Shown here in pieces: positions 23,397 through 33,228 of a stretch of 64,000 nt of DNA. Numbering within the stretch: position 1 is the first letter of the stretch; each line of letters opens with the position of its first letter. The translations under genes and the position numbers were made by a program. A model generated the notes under the pieces. The model saw nothing but the letters and a program-made list of their open reading frames with translations. It searched no databases and had not been told where the DNA came from. Source of the DNA: Microstegium vimineum (Eukaryota > Streptophyta > Magnoliopsida > Poales > Poaceae); the NCBI GenBank assembly GCA_022036555.1, contig CM039120.1, positions 21,034,350 through 21,098,349 on the forward strand, in the 5' to 3' direction.

Positions 23397-24040
23397 GAGA
23401 AGACCTACAAGTCCCTCGTCGATCAAAATCTATCCATAGGAATTAGGCACCTTTTATGTAATAAAGAACGATAGTAGTATCGCCGTCGAGTCTAGTTAAT
23501 CGAGTCGTTGGTGTCATGTGAACCCTTTGTGCTTGGTTTATTTTTTATGATGATTATGAGTGATTTGGATCTTTGTATTGCTTGCTGGAGATCTTGTGAT
23601 TATACCTACAAGTTTCCAAAGTTTTATAATAAATAGTTAATAGTTAATGTCATTCATATAGTTGGGTTAGGTTTGTCCTGTCTCTGTCCTTCCTGTTTTC
23701 TGGAGCAGTCTGCAATGTTTCTGTTATATCTCGAGATCTGATCATGAAAAATTTATGAAATTTTTCTGGGAACAATTATACTTACCCATGGTTCATGTCC
23801 AACTGGAATCACCCTTATATCTGTTATATTTTAAGAGATATGCCTGTTGCAAGCTGAGATTTCTGCGCAGCCTGGAACCTGAAACAGAATCTGTTAATTG
23901 CTGTTTTACGCAATTTTGGCTTCTGAATCTGAGAATGTCAGTTGAGACAAAGTTGTAGAGCATTTCAAGAAATTTCCAGAAAGTCCTGAATCAACTCCAT
24001 CGGATATTTCTAACTTGAATTATGACTGTTTTACTGCAGG
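23397..24040 (+). other. Spacer between the extra ORF and gag, ending in a splice-acceptor-like site
   Basis: About 640 bp with no convincing ORF. It ends in a pyrimidine-rich stretch and cag (24037-24039), one base before the gag ATG. That layout suggests gag could be reached by splicing. Confidence 0.45.
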
Positions 24041-25100
24041 ATGGCTCGTCCCAACAGAATGTGAACCCACCACCACCTCCACCAGCACCCATGACCACTG
24101 AGGAGTTGATGGCGATGCAAGGCCAACTCATGCAGACTATGATGCAGTTCATGCAGAACCCGCCGAACCAAGCAGCCGCTCCTGTCAACAAGCGCCGGGA
24201 GTTTCTTCAAGGTCATCCCCCGGTGTTCTCTCATGCTGCAGATCCTATGGAGGCGGATGACTGGCTTCGAGCGGTGGAGAAACAACTCAACATAGCTCAC
24301 TGTAATGACCAGGAGAAGGTGCTATATGCTTCTGGTCAGGGTCAAGGTGTAGCTTAGACTTGGTGGGAATCATACCAAGCTGCACGTCCTGCAAATGCTC
24401 CTGCTATCACCTGGGATGAATTCTCCAGGGACTTCAAAGTTCGTCACATTCCAGAGGGTATCATGGAGCTCAAGCAAGAGGAGTTTCGAAATCTCAGAAT
24501 GGGGCAGATGTCAGTCAGTGAGTACCATGATAGATTCTATCAACTGGCTCGTTGTGCTCCTAATGAAGTGAGAGAAGATGCAGACAAGCAGCGTCACTTT
24601 CTCAAGGGAATTTACTATGATCTGAGGTTGCAGTTGAAGGGTAATGTGTACCCGAACTTTCAGACACTGGTGAACCGTGCCATTGTGCTTGAAAATGAGC
24701 GCACGGACATGGTCAAGAAGAGGAAGCTGAGAGCACAATCATCTGTTAGCAACACTCGCCCCGCTATAACTCTCATACTAGTTCTCAACAGAGGTACCAA
24801 GGACCTGTTAGCCAGTGGAATTACAGTCAGAATCAGCCAAGGCCTCAGTACCAGCAGGGGAACAATCAGAACCTGCAACGTCCACAATAGCAGTATCAGG
24901 GTGGATCCCACACTCCTCGTCAAGGTACCTCCAACTCTACTCCTACTAAGAATAGTGCACCGCAGCCCAGCACTCCAAGAGCTTGTTTCCGTTGTGGAGA
25001 ACCTGGACATTATGATTCCCACTATCCCAAAAAGCAGAACCAGAACAATGATAGCAGCAGTCGGGGAAGATCATCTCAAGTATCTCCTAATTCCGGAACG
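24041..25100 (+). pseudogene. Gypsy-C gag
   Basis: It begins MARPN. A proline run and a Met/Gln-rich helix follow, then a capsid-like region (ADPMEADDWLRAVEK near 24240, LRMGQMSVSEYHDRF near 24500, LKGIYYDLRLQL near 24602) typical of Tekay chromovirus gag. A TAG at 24355-24357 and a frameshift near 24750 break it. The CCHC knuckle reads CFRCGEPGHYDSHY near 24987, so the last Cys is replaced by Tyr. Downstream the reading passes into protease. Confidence 0.85.
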
Positions 25101-25630
25101 GTGAATCATGTGTCTGTTGCTTTATCTCAGGAGGCCCCGGAGGTCATGTTGGGTACGTTTGACATCAACTCCATCCTCGCCTCTGTTCTTTTTGATTCTA
25201 GAGCATCACATACTTTTATTTCGCAAGCATTTGTTACCATACATAGCATACCCATGATAGCTATGAAGAACCACATGTTAGTAAGTTCACCCGGAGGACC
25301 GATACAAGTTGCTCATAGATGCCCCTTAGTTAATCTAACCTTGAGGGGGGGAGACTTTCTGATTAGTCCAGTTGTGCTAAGAAGTTCTGGAATTGATGTA
25401 ACTGTGGGTATGGATTGGCTGAAAGCACACTAGGCAGTAATCCAATGCAAAGAGAAGACAATATCTCTTGTTACACCGAAGGGTGATCAGATCAGTGTTG
25501 TTGTAGTTATGCAGCAACTAGAGACAACCATTGTGAACCAGATTGAGAATGGAACCAATCAGGATGATCCAGTGGTGAATGAATTCCCTGATGTCTTTCC
25601 AGATGAACTGCCAGGTATGCCGCCTGACTG
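25101..25630 (+). pseudogene. Gypsy-C protease and start of reverse transcriptase
   Basis: The retropepsin active site reads LFDSRASHTFIS near 25188-25220. The family norm is DSGAS, so the catalytic-loop Gly is replaced by Arg. The domain continues to the VTVGMDWL segment near 25398 and a TAG at 25431-25433. A further 190 bp reads toward the usual FPDVFPDELPGMPP start of reverse transcriptase, then stops near 25630. The remaining polymerase is gone. Confidence 0.8.
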
Positions 25631-25794
25631 AGACATTATTTGATTTGGGCATTAATATGTGTAAAGTTCAGTTGAACTGGTATTCAGAGGCAGAAGCAAC
25701 ATGGGAAAGAGAAGATGATCTGAGAATCATACCCACAGATGTTTGAGCAAGCCAGCTAATCTCGAGGACGAGATTCTTTTAAGGGGGGTAGATT
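25631..25794 (+). pseudogene. C-terminal pol tail and polypurine tract of Gypsy-C
   Basis: After the deletion point only the last codons of pol remain. They include VQLNWYSEAEATWEREDDL near 25668, the end typical of chromovirus integrase/chromodomain tails, and a stop at 25743. The polypurine tract ttaaggggggtagatt ends at 25794, next to the 3' LTR. Confidence 0.75.
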
Positions 25795-28649
25795 TGTAAC
25801 ACCCCAAAATTTGCATTGTTTTGAAAAGTGCTAAATTGATCTAGTTATGTTTCTCTTGCTATGCATTTAATATAATTAAACTATATATGTTTTTGAGAAT
25901 TAAATTTTTCATGTAGAAATATGACTGAGCATACATTCTGGTGCATTTACTGTTTTGTATTGAGTGTTTTGAAAACCTATTCAAATCTGTTCTTGAAAAG
26001 GATTTTGAAATTGGTTTTGTAAATTCAGTTTCTAGAAACTTGTCAAAGCTTTTCTTTTCACTTCCCCTCTCTTTCACTCCTTTTGGCCCAGCTGTGAATC
26101 CCATCCCGCAGGCCTCCCTCTCCCTTTTTCCTTCCTAGGCCGTGCCCTTCTCTCTCTGCTCGGCCCAGTCAGCCGCAAGGCCCGACTCGGTGGCCTGTTC
26201 GTTGCACAGGGAAGCCCCTCCTTTCTTGCCCTGTGTACCTGACCTCTCGGACCCACGGGTCAGCTTCTCCCTCCCACCTTCCTATTCCGGCTGGACGAAA
26301 CCGAGCAGGGTTCGACCGAGCTCCAACCGAAACCCGACTCCCCGGGATTTTTCTTGCCAAATCGTTTCGTGCGCCCCTATAAATATTTTAACACCTCCCC
26401 CTCGCCCCTGTTTTCCCATCTACGTGCCACCTTCGCCTTGCCCTGGCTCACACAACGTTGTTTCTAAGCACAGAGCCCGCCGCCGCCCTTGAAGCCCTGC
26501 CAAGCTCCACCATCGACCGCGAGTCCTCTATCTTCAACAGAACAAGGTCCGGGTATCCTCGAACCCTCTCCCGTGCTCAATTTTTCCTGGAGCCGCTCTC
26601 ATCAGCGCATCCCCGTTTGCAGGGAGCTCACGTCCACCTTGCTGTGCCGCCAGCCGCCCAGGGTTTTCCTCTGTCCGTGCGAGAGCCCTAGGTGAGTCCG
26701 CGTCGTTCCCCTCTCTCTCCCGGTGCCCTCGGTTTCCCGTATGGTGGCCCGTAGGGCCGTAGCCGCTCGCTCCGCCAAGCTCCGCATCAGCGGCCATGGA
26801 GGACCACCACATCGGCGTTTTGTTCCCAGCCGGCGTCTCCCTATTCCCCTCCCTTCTAATCTGAACCGGCCAGATGAGATCCAACGGCTGTGGATCGAAG
26901 ATACCTCTTCGTCCAACCGTTTTGCTAAAGACTCCCTCCAGTTCTTCGAGCCTAAACCCGTTGTACGTGGCGCATTCCTTGAATATTTTTTCCCCCACTG
27001 GAAAGCGTATTTCCTTTCGGCCTTTGTTTTATTTCGAAAATAAATGAAAATTCCTATTTACAGATTTGCCAATAAAATTCAAAACCCCATAATTTTCTCG
27101 TTTTAAACCCGTTTTGATCCGTTCAAGTTGCGTTAGATTCGTAATAAAATTATCTACATGTTAGAACCTCTGTTAGTCAGTTTTGGAACAGTTTAATTTT
27201 GTGTTTAGATTTAAATTAATACCTTTGTATAGGAGAACTTATTTAATTCATAACTTCATCGTTTTAGCTCCGTTTTTCGTGCTCGAAGCGTCGATGTGAT
27301 CGTAGCAATGTGTAGATTTGTTTTATAAACTTTTCATCTTCTTTTCTCACTATTGGTGTACTGTTCTAATTATAGCTTTGTTGCTTCATGTATGTTTGCC
27401 CGTTGGTTGTATGGTGTTGTTTGATGATTGGTTATAGACGTTGAGCAGCCGGTTGAAGAACCAGATCTCTTCTTTGATCAAGGCCAGCAGGACCTGCAAG
27501 AGTACTTCGAAGAAGGCAAGTATAACATGGGATTATCCTTGTTGTCTTATTCACAATTAATATAATTCATATGCATGATATCCCTTGTTTACCATAGATT
27601 GATCCTAGTGATTGTTATCCGAATACCTTGACACCTATGTTTTGATCCACCATATATGATTAGTATTGGTAGTGCTCAAACCGGATGTACATGATCTTAA
27701 TTTGTTAATGACTATATGCAATAATGATAAAACTCGTTTTTTAGCAACATTGGATTATAGGAGCTTATCTGGGGCAAAAACTAGGATTTACAGCACAACC
27801 ACGAGGGCTATATGGCTCTGGCTTTAACTCAGTATGGGGACCTTTTCTAGCTTGTTCAGTGGTTACCTTTACGGCGCGAAAGGGGCATGCCGATTTGGGT
27901 ATAGAGCGGCTCCTAACCTATATTTGCTTGCCAGGGAAACCTTGTGGCCCTAACTTGTTAGACGAACCCTTGAAAGGTTTCATAGTGTACCCTGCCCGCT
28001 CACCTCGGTAGTGTTTTGGGAGTTATAAACCCCGGCATCTGGGCAACACGACTCATGGGTAAAGTTGTACACCTCTAATCAGAGTTAAAAACTATCATGA
28101 TAGCCATGCTCACGGACACGAGCGGCTCGGAAAACTCACATAATTATTGGGTTCTTATTTCTATGTGGCTTATGCAAGTTGTTATTTATTAATTGTGTCA
28201 TTTTCATTTACTTTATGATCTTGGATATTTGAGCTTATGCAATTACCTTGGCAAATGTTGATATTAATATGAATTTGATCTACTTAAAATGCTTACCGCT
28301 ATGAACCATGCATATCCTTTTGAGCTTCATGAAACCCCGTGTTATATTTGTTGAGTACGTATGTGCTCACCCTTGCATTCAAACACAATAGATGAAGATT
28401 GGGTTGATGATTACCGCAATGAGTACTAGACTTGGAGTCAACCAGTCAACTAGTCCCTTGGAGCTCTCGTAGATATCGTCGTCTTAGTTTCAGTCTATTT
28501 GTTTAAGACTCTGTATTGAATATTTATTCGCTATGTAATAAGCACTTTGATGGTATTCTTATGATTTGTCAACTCATGTGTGCGACTATTCCTGGGGTGC
28601 ACATGAGCCTTTTATGCACTTGTTTTTGTTCTTAAAAACGGGTGTGACA
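25795..28649 (+). repeat. 3' LTR of Gypsy-C
   Basis: 2855 bp, TGTAACACCCC to GGTGTGACA. It is highly similar to the 5' LTR with scattered substitutions. It lacks about 45 bp present near 21700-21745 of the 5' LTR (junction near 27920). Confidence 0.9.
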
Positions 28650-29891
28650 GAAGGTAATCTCACAAGTCTCCATTACTCGGTTAGTCTCAAGGTTAAGTGC
28701 ACGATAAGCATGAGAGTGAGTAGAATAACCAAGAAAGATACCGTCAGAACACTGTAATTCAAATTTATCCAACTTACTGCCCTTTTTGAGGATGAAGCAC
28801 CTGCACCCAAACACCCGTAGGTGACTTACCTTGGGTGGTCTCCCAAATCGCAACTCATAAGAAGTCTTCTTCTTGAAAGCTCGGAGGAAAATGCGATTGG
28901 AAACATAGCAAGGAGAACTGAGTGCTTCGGCCCAATACCGCCTAGGAGTCCTATGCTCATTGAGCATCGTCCTGGCCATCTCAACAAGGGTCCGATTCTT
29001 GTGCTCAACAATACCGTTCTACTGGGGAGTGTGAGGTGAGGAAAACTAGTGATCGAGACCTAAAGAAGAGCAAAGAGTTGCAAATTGAGCATTCTTGAAT
29101 TCTGTGCCATTGTCACTTCGGATAGCTCTCATGACATTCTTACGTAGCTCATTTTGCAATCTCAAAATCAGATCTCGAATAAGTGGAAAAGCCTCCTCCT
29201 TACTCTCCAAAAAGAACACCCAAGAGTACCTCGAGTAGTCATCAACGACTACAACAACATACCACTTCCCTCCTTCCGACCTGACCCGAGCTGGACCAAA
29301 TGTGTCCATGTGTAAGAGCTCGCCGGGTCGAGTGGTCATGATCTCAGTCACAGGAGGATGGGAAGCAAAAACCATCTTGCCATGCCTGCAAGGATGGCAA
29401 ACCAAATCCTTCTCGAACTTCAGCTTTGGCAATCCTTGGATAAGGTCCTTTGAGCTAAGCCTTGCAAGCAAGTAAAAACTCAAATGTCCCAATCTCCTAT
29501 GCCACTTCCAAAGCTCAGAAGAAGAACCGGCAAGAAGACAACGAGAAAGTCCGGAAGAGATAGAAAAATCCGCACGAAAAACCTTCCCGAAGGGTAAAAT
29601 CCGGCAAACAAGCTCACCACGAGAGTCCAAAATCCGAGAGAGATTAGGCTTGAAACTCACTTCAAAACCATCATCAAGGAGTTGCGAAACCGAAAGAAGG
29701 TTATAATGCAAATTCGCAACCAAAGCAACATCCTTGAGGACAAAAGAAGAGTTCACTCGGATGGACCTTCGGGAGACAACCTTACCTTTACTCTTGTCCC
29801 CGAATGTGATATACTCGGTGTGGTGCATGGGGTCGAGGCTGGAGAACCACTTGACACTTCCGGTCATATGGCGTGAACATCGAGAATCCAC
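28650..29891 (-). pseudogene. Copia-2 protease, gag-pre-integrase and integrase
   Basis: Read leftward from 29891. The protease active site is VDSRCSRHMTG (family norm DSGCS, so Gly is changed to Arg). The gag-pre-integrase HHCC segment follows (KWHRRLGHLSF near 29500, LVCHPCRHGK near 29400). The integrase core has first Asp in LHMDTFGP near 29315 and second Asp in IRSDNGTEF near 29110. A TAG at 29046-29048 ends the 281-codon frame just before SSPHTPQ. The rest (MARTMLNEH to CEITF) reads from 28979 to 28650. The identical TAG exists in Copia-1 at 35800-35802. Confidence 0.85.
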
Positions 29892-29923
29892 AAGCCAAGT
29901 CTCCTCTAGTCCTCCTTCCTACA

Positions 29924-32900
29924 TCAATAAAAAGACATTGGGTGAGCAAACGGACCAACACTGGGGTTAGTAAACTGTGAAGGATACCAGTGTTGTCCCA
30001 CTTGTCCAAAGAATGGGTTAGGAGAAAAATCAAACATCTCCTGCCCCACGGAGGGATAGCGATCACCACGATAGGGAAAACGTGGTCCGCTAAAGAAGGG
30101 TGGAGTAAAACCACCGCCACGAGGCCCGTAGTCGTATGGGTCACGACCGGTACCACGCTGGGCATGACCACCACGTGGTCTCGCCTCCTGAGGCCTAGCA
30201 CCTTGAGGCATTGTACCTCTAGGTCTAGAAGTGCACCTCTGAACTTCCGGTTCACGCACCCCAACTCGTGGGTGGTACATGTCCCGGTTGTTCAACTCAA
30301 TCTGCTTCCGATCATCTCTCTTCCTCCTAAAGAAAAACTCAGCCAAATGCCCATCCCGCTCACAATACTCACAGTGGTACCTCACCACACTCTTGGTAGG
30401 AACTCTCTTGTTGGGTTGGGTGGCTCTAGCTTTCTTAGGAAGGGGATCACTAGAGATGTCTGACAGTGTGTCAAGTGGGTTACGAAGATGGTTTGGTTTT
30501 GCAATCCACACTTGCTTCTGTGTAGTGGTTTTGGGTGGCTCTTCAAACACACCATGTCTCACAGGAAACTCAGAGGGGTTGGTAGGCTTAGGTGGAGTGA
30601 TCTTGGTAAGCTTTGGAGTTGTGGTGGGTTTCTCCTTCTCGCTTAAACCACTGCACTCACCGATCTTACCGAATATGCTATCGTCCTTCCCACCTATAGC
30701 AAAGCCTACTCCCGTGCCACCAACCCTTTTGCATTGGCTAAGCATCATCCCCAACTGCGGCTCTCGACAAGACACCCAACTCAAGATGGACCGAAGGTAT
30801 GTGTTTTCTTCCTCGGTACGCATCTTGTCGTGTCTGCATGACGCGATCTCAAGCTCCAAAGCCTCAAAACAATCCGACTCTCTAGTTCTATCTGAGCTGA
30901 CCTTCTTTAGCACAGCAATCCTAGCATCTCTTTGTGCCAGCTCAGAATGCAAGCCTAAGCAAGACTTGCATGCACCAAGTAACCTAGTCCTAGCCTTCAG
31001 CTCACTGATCTCTTCATGTAGAGTGTCATACTTGTCCTGGAGACTGATAAGACTAGACATGTGGATGGCGCAAGCATCACACTCTACCTCCTCGGTAACC
31101 ACCACTTTTGTCTTAGCAAACTCTAGCTCATGAAGCGTGCTAAGGTACTTCGCCTTAAAATCATTCCTCTCACACGCGGCACGCTTGAGCAACGCATCCT
31201 GACTAATCAAGGTGTCGTCTAGGTTGCCCAGATACGGATACGAGTATCGGATACGATACGTATCGGATACGTGGATACGCACTTTGCTAAAAAACAGTGA
31301 CACGGGGATACGTCTTGTATATTTATAAAACCAATAATTCATATATAAATAACTATATAATCATCACATGGGTCCATCTACTCGTACTAACAAAGATTAT
31401 TAGGCAAGAAAAAAATAGATCAGAGAACATATATAATAATAAAAAAATTATACTGTGCGCATGGAAACGGATTTATATGAGACTTAATAATAAAAAGATT
31501 ATTATACAGTACTAACAAAGAAGGGAAGAGAGAGTGTCTATCCTCTTGCATGGCAGCCGGAGCGGAGTGTTGAGTGCAGCTGCAGCCTGCAGGCATCGAG
31601 GCGTCGTCAATCAAATACGATGCGGAGGAATCGAGGAAGTGCTGGACTATTGGCCGCTACATCACGCACCACGTTGGGCCTTCACAGGCCGTATCTAATT
31701 TGGTCTATATGTGTCCGATACACGTATCTAAGTAAATGTGTATCCAATATGTCCGGTACGGCCTGGATACATATCCGAGGCGTATCGCCGACGTATCTGT
31801 ATCCGAGACGTGTCAGATACGGGATACGGAGCCCTCCCGATGTATCCGTGCATCAGAGGGTGTCATTCAGAGACTCAAGCTCGAGAGAGAGGGATTCAAT
31901 GGTGGGTGATACCTCGGGTGTGTCGGAGTCGTAGTCGTAGTCAGGGCCATCCTTGCGCTTGCCGACCTTGCCTTCTTCAATCGCCATGGTGCAAAAGACA
32001 CCGTGCTTGGCATCGGCATAGAAGCATAGGCCGTTGAACTTGTCCTCAACCTTTCCCTTCAACTCATCATCGCTTGAGGAAGCACCTTCGTCAGAGGAGG
32101 CATCGATGTCGCTGAGGGAGGCGAGGAAGGCTTGGTGCTTGACCTTCACCTTGTCGATCACCTTCTTGGAGGACCTTCGGTGGTAGTCGCCCTTGGGCTT
32201 ATGCTTGTCCTCGAAGTGGTGCTCGTGCTTGTCCTTGCGCTTGGTGAAGTCACCCGCATCTTTCATGGGGTAGTTTGCGATGAAGTGATCCTCATCACCG
32301 CAACGGTAGCACCCCTTGGCCGAGCCACCACGTCATCGGTTCAAACGGTTGTTGTGAAACCGTGAGAATCTAGTGATGACTAGGGCTAGCTCGTCATCTC
32401 CAAGAGCCTCCACTTGCTCCTCTGTCACAGAAATCAAAGAGAAAGCAAACAAGGAGTGTGAAGGGTCAGAGGAGGAAGAAGACATACCGCCGGGGCCAGA
32501 AACCAACGCCATATATGGTTTCGACGGGTTTTCAAGCTTGGCCCGGGTCTGGTAGTCAATCTCCGAGGACTTGAGCTTGCTGAACAGCTCGTCCACGGTC
32601 AGGGAGTCATAGCCTGATGACTTCTGAATGGTAGCCACCTTCATCTCTCACACCTTCCGATCAAGAGCATGCAAAAGCTTGATAGCCATCTCATGATCAT
32701 CATAAGGCAAGTTGGCTCTATTAGCGCACATCTTGTTGACGATAGATTGGAAGCGACGATAGATTGGAAGCGAGTGAACATCCCATCAACAGATTCGCCG
32801 GCCAACTGAGCAAAGTTCTTGTGCTCTCTACGGTACGTGTCGAAAAGTCTAGACTTGATCTAAGGGTTGCCCTCATGATATCTCAAGAGTGTTTGCCAGA

Positions 32901-33190
32901 TCTCCCGTGCCGTAGTGAGACTTGAAACCCGCTCAAACTCTGGAAGAGACAGACAAGAGATGAGAATGCTACGGGCTCTTGCGTTTGACGCATGCTACGT
33001 AACCTGGGCATCGGTGATCTGAGCCTCAAGAACCACGTAGTTCTCATTCTCAGAAATCTCCCAAAATTTTGTGTCAAGCCCTTGGAGGTAAGCCGAAATG
33101 CGTACCTTCCAATAGACAAAGTTGGTTCCATCGAAGTAGGGAGGTCTACCAGCACCTCACTCCATGTCGCCTTCGTGGATCAAGAACCAT
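29924..33190 (-). pseudogene. Copia-2 gag, interrupted by a small DNA element
   Basis: From 33190 leftward comes the N-terminal UBN2/DUF4219-type gag (PPYFDGTNFVYWKVRI near 33145), with stops and a 17-bp tandem duplication (32738-32771) that breaks the frame. The central part follows (SSGYDSLTVDELFSKLKSSE near 32600), then a first zinc knuckle near 32310-32270 with its last Cys changed to Tyr. An acidic Ser-rich segment leads to 31857. After the inserted element (31217-31856) gag continues with a coiled-coil-like region and a second knuckle (CEYCERDGHLAEFF near 30372, last Cys changed to Phe). An Arg/Gly/Pro-rich tail ends at 29924. This two-knuckle layout with a long C-terminal region fits Sireviruses. 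Confidence 0.8.
31217..31856. mobile_element. 640-bp non-autonomous DNA-transposon-like element rich in GATACG
   Basis: It interrupts Copia-2 gag between copies of an 8-bp sequence, aaggtgtc (31209-31216) and agggtgtc (31857-31864), with one mismatch. Reading gag across it restores one continuous frame. Both arms are packed with GATACG/CGTATC (about 31231-31280 and 31760-31850), in mostly inverted relation. The centre is AT-rich without a coding region. An 8-bp TSD suggests the hAT superfamily, but the terminal inverted repeats are imperfect and the family is unassigned. Confidence 0.65.
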
Positions 33191-33212
33191 GTAAGGTGGA
33201 TTGATCCTTAAC

Positions 33213-33228
33213 CGGATTTGATACCAAT
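33213..33228 (-). promoter_or_regulatory. Primer-binding site of Copia-2
   Basis: On the minus strand, ttggtatcaaatccgg follows the 5' LTR end CCTTCA directly. The first eight bases match the initiator Met tRNA complement (tggtatca). This fixes the strand of the element and of the whole LTR family. Confidence 0.75.

Larger units (their letters stand above)
19567..28649 (+). mobile_element. Gypsy-C: Tekay-like chromovirus
   Basis: The element lies between TSD copies gaaag (19562-19566) and gaagg (28650-28654), which differ by one base. The undisturbed Copia-1 sequence near 6583 reads gaagg, so the left copy is the mutated one. It has 2.9 kb LTRs, a Met-initiator-type primer site, an extra ORF before gag, gag, protease, and then a deletion removing reverse transcriptase, RNase H and most of integrase. 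A remnant of the C-terminal tail and a polypurine tract precede the 3' LTR. Confidence 0.9.

Noticed and set aside
20310..26998. Paired 154-codon minus-strand ORFs in the two Gypsy-C LTRs (20310-20774 and 26534-26998), with overlapping plus-strand ORFs
   Set aside because: They agree only because the two LTRs are copies of each other. The region is GC-rich, several frames are open at once, and no domain is recognisable.
29924..31342. 472-codon ORF starting at 31342 as one gag protein
   Set aside because: The first about 40 codons come from the GATACG-rich insertion. True gag reading enters at about 31216 from the part beyond 31857.
33213..33228. Treating tgaaggac...gtgttcgca as a plus-strand LTR
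   Set aside because: The primer site next to CCTTCA and the purine tracts next to TGCGAACAC place the family on the minus strand here.
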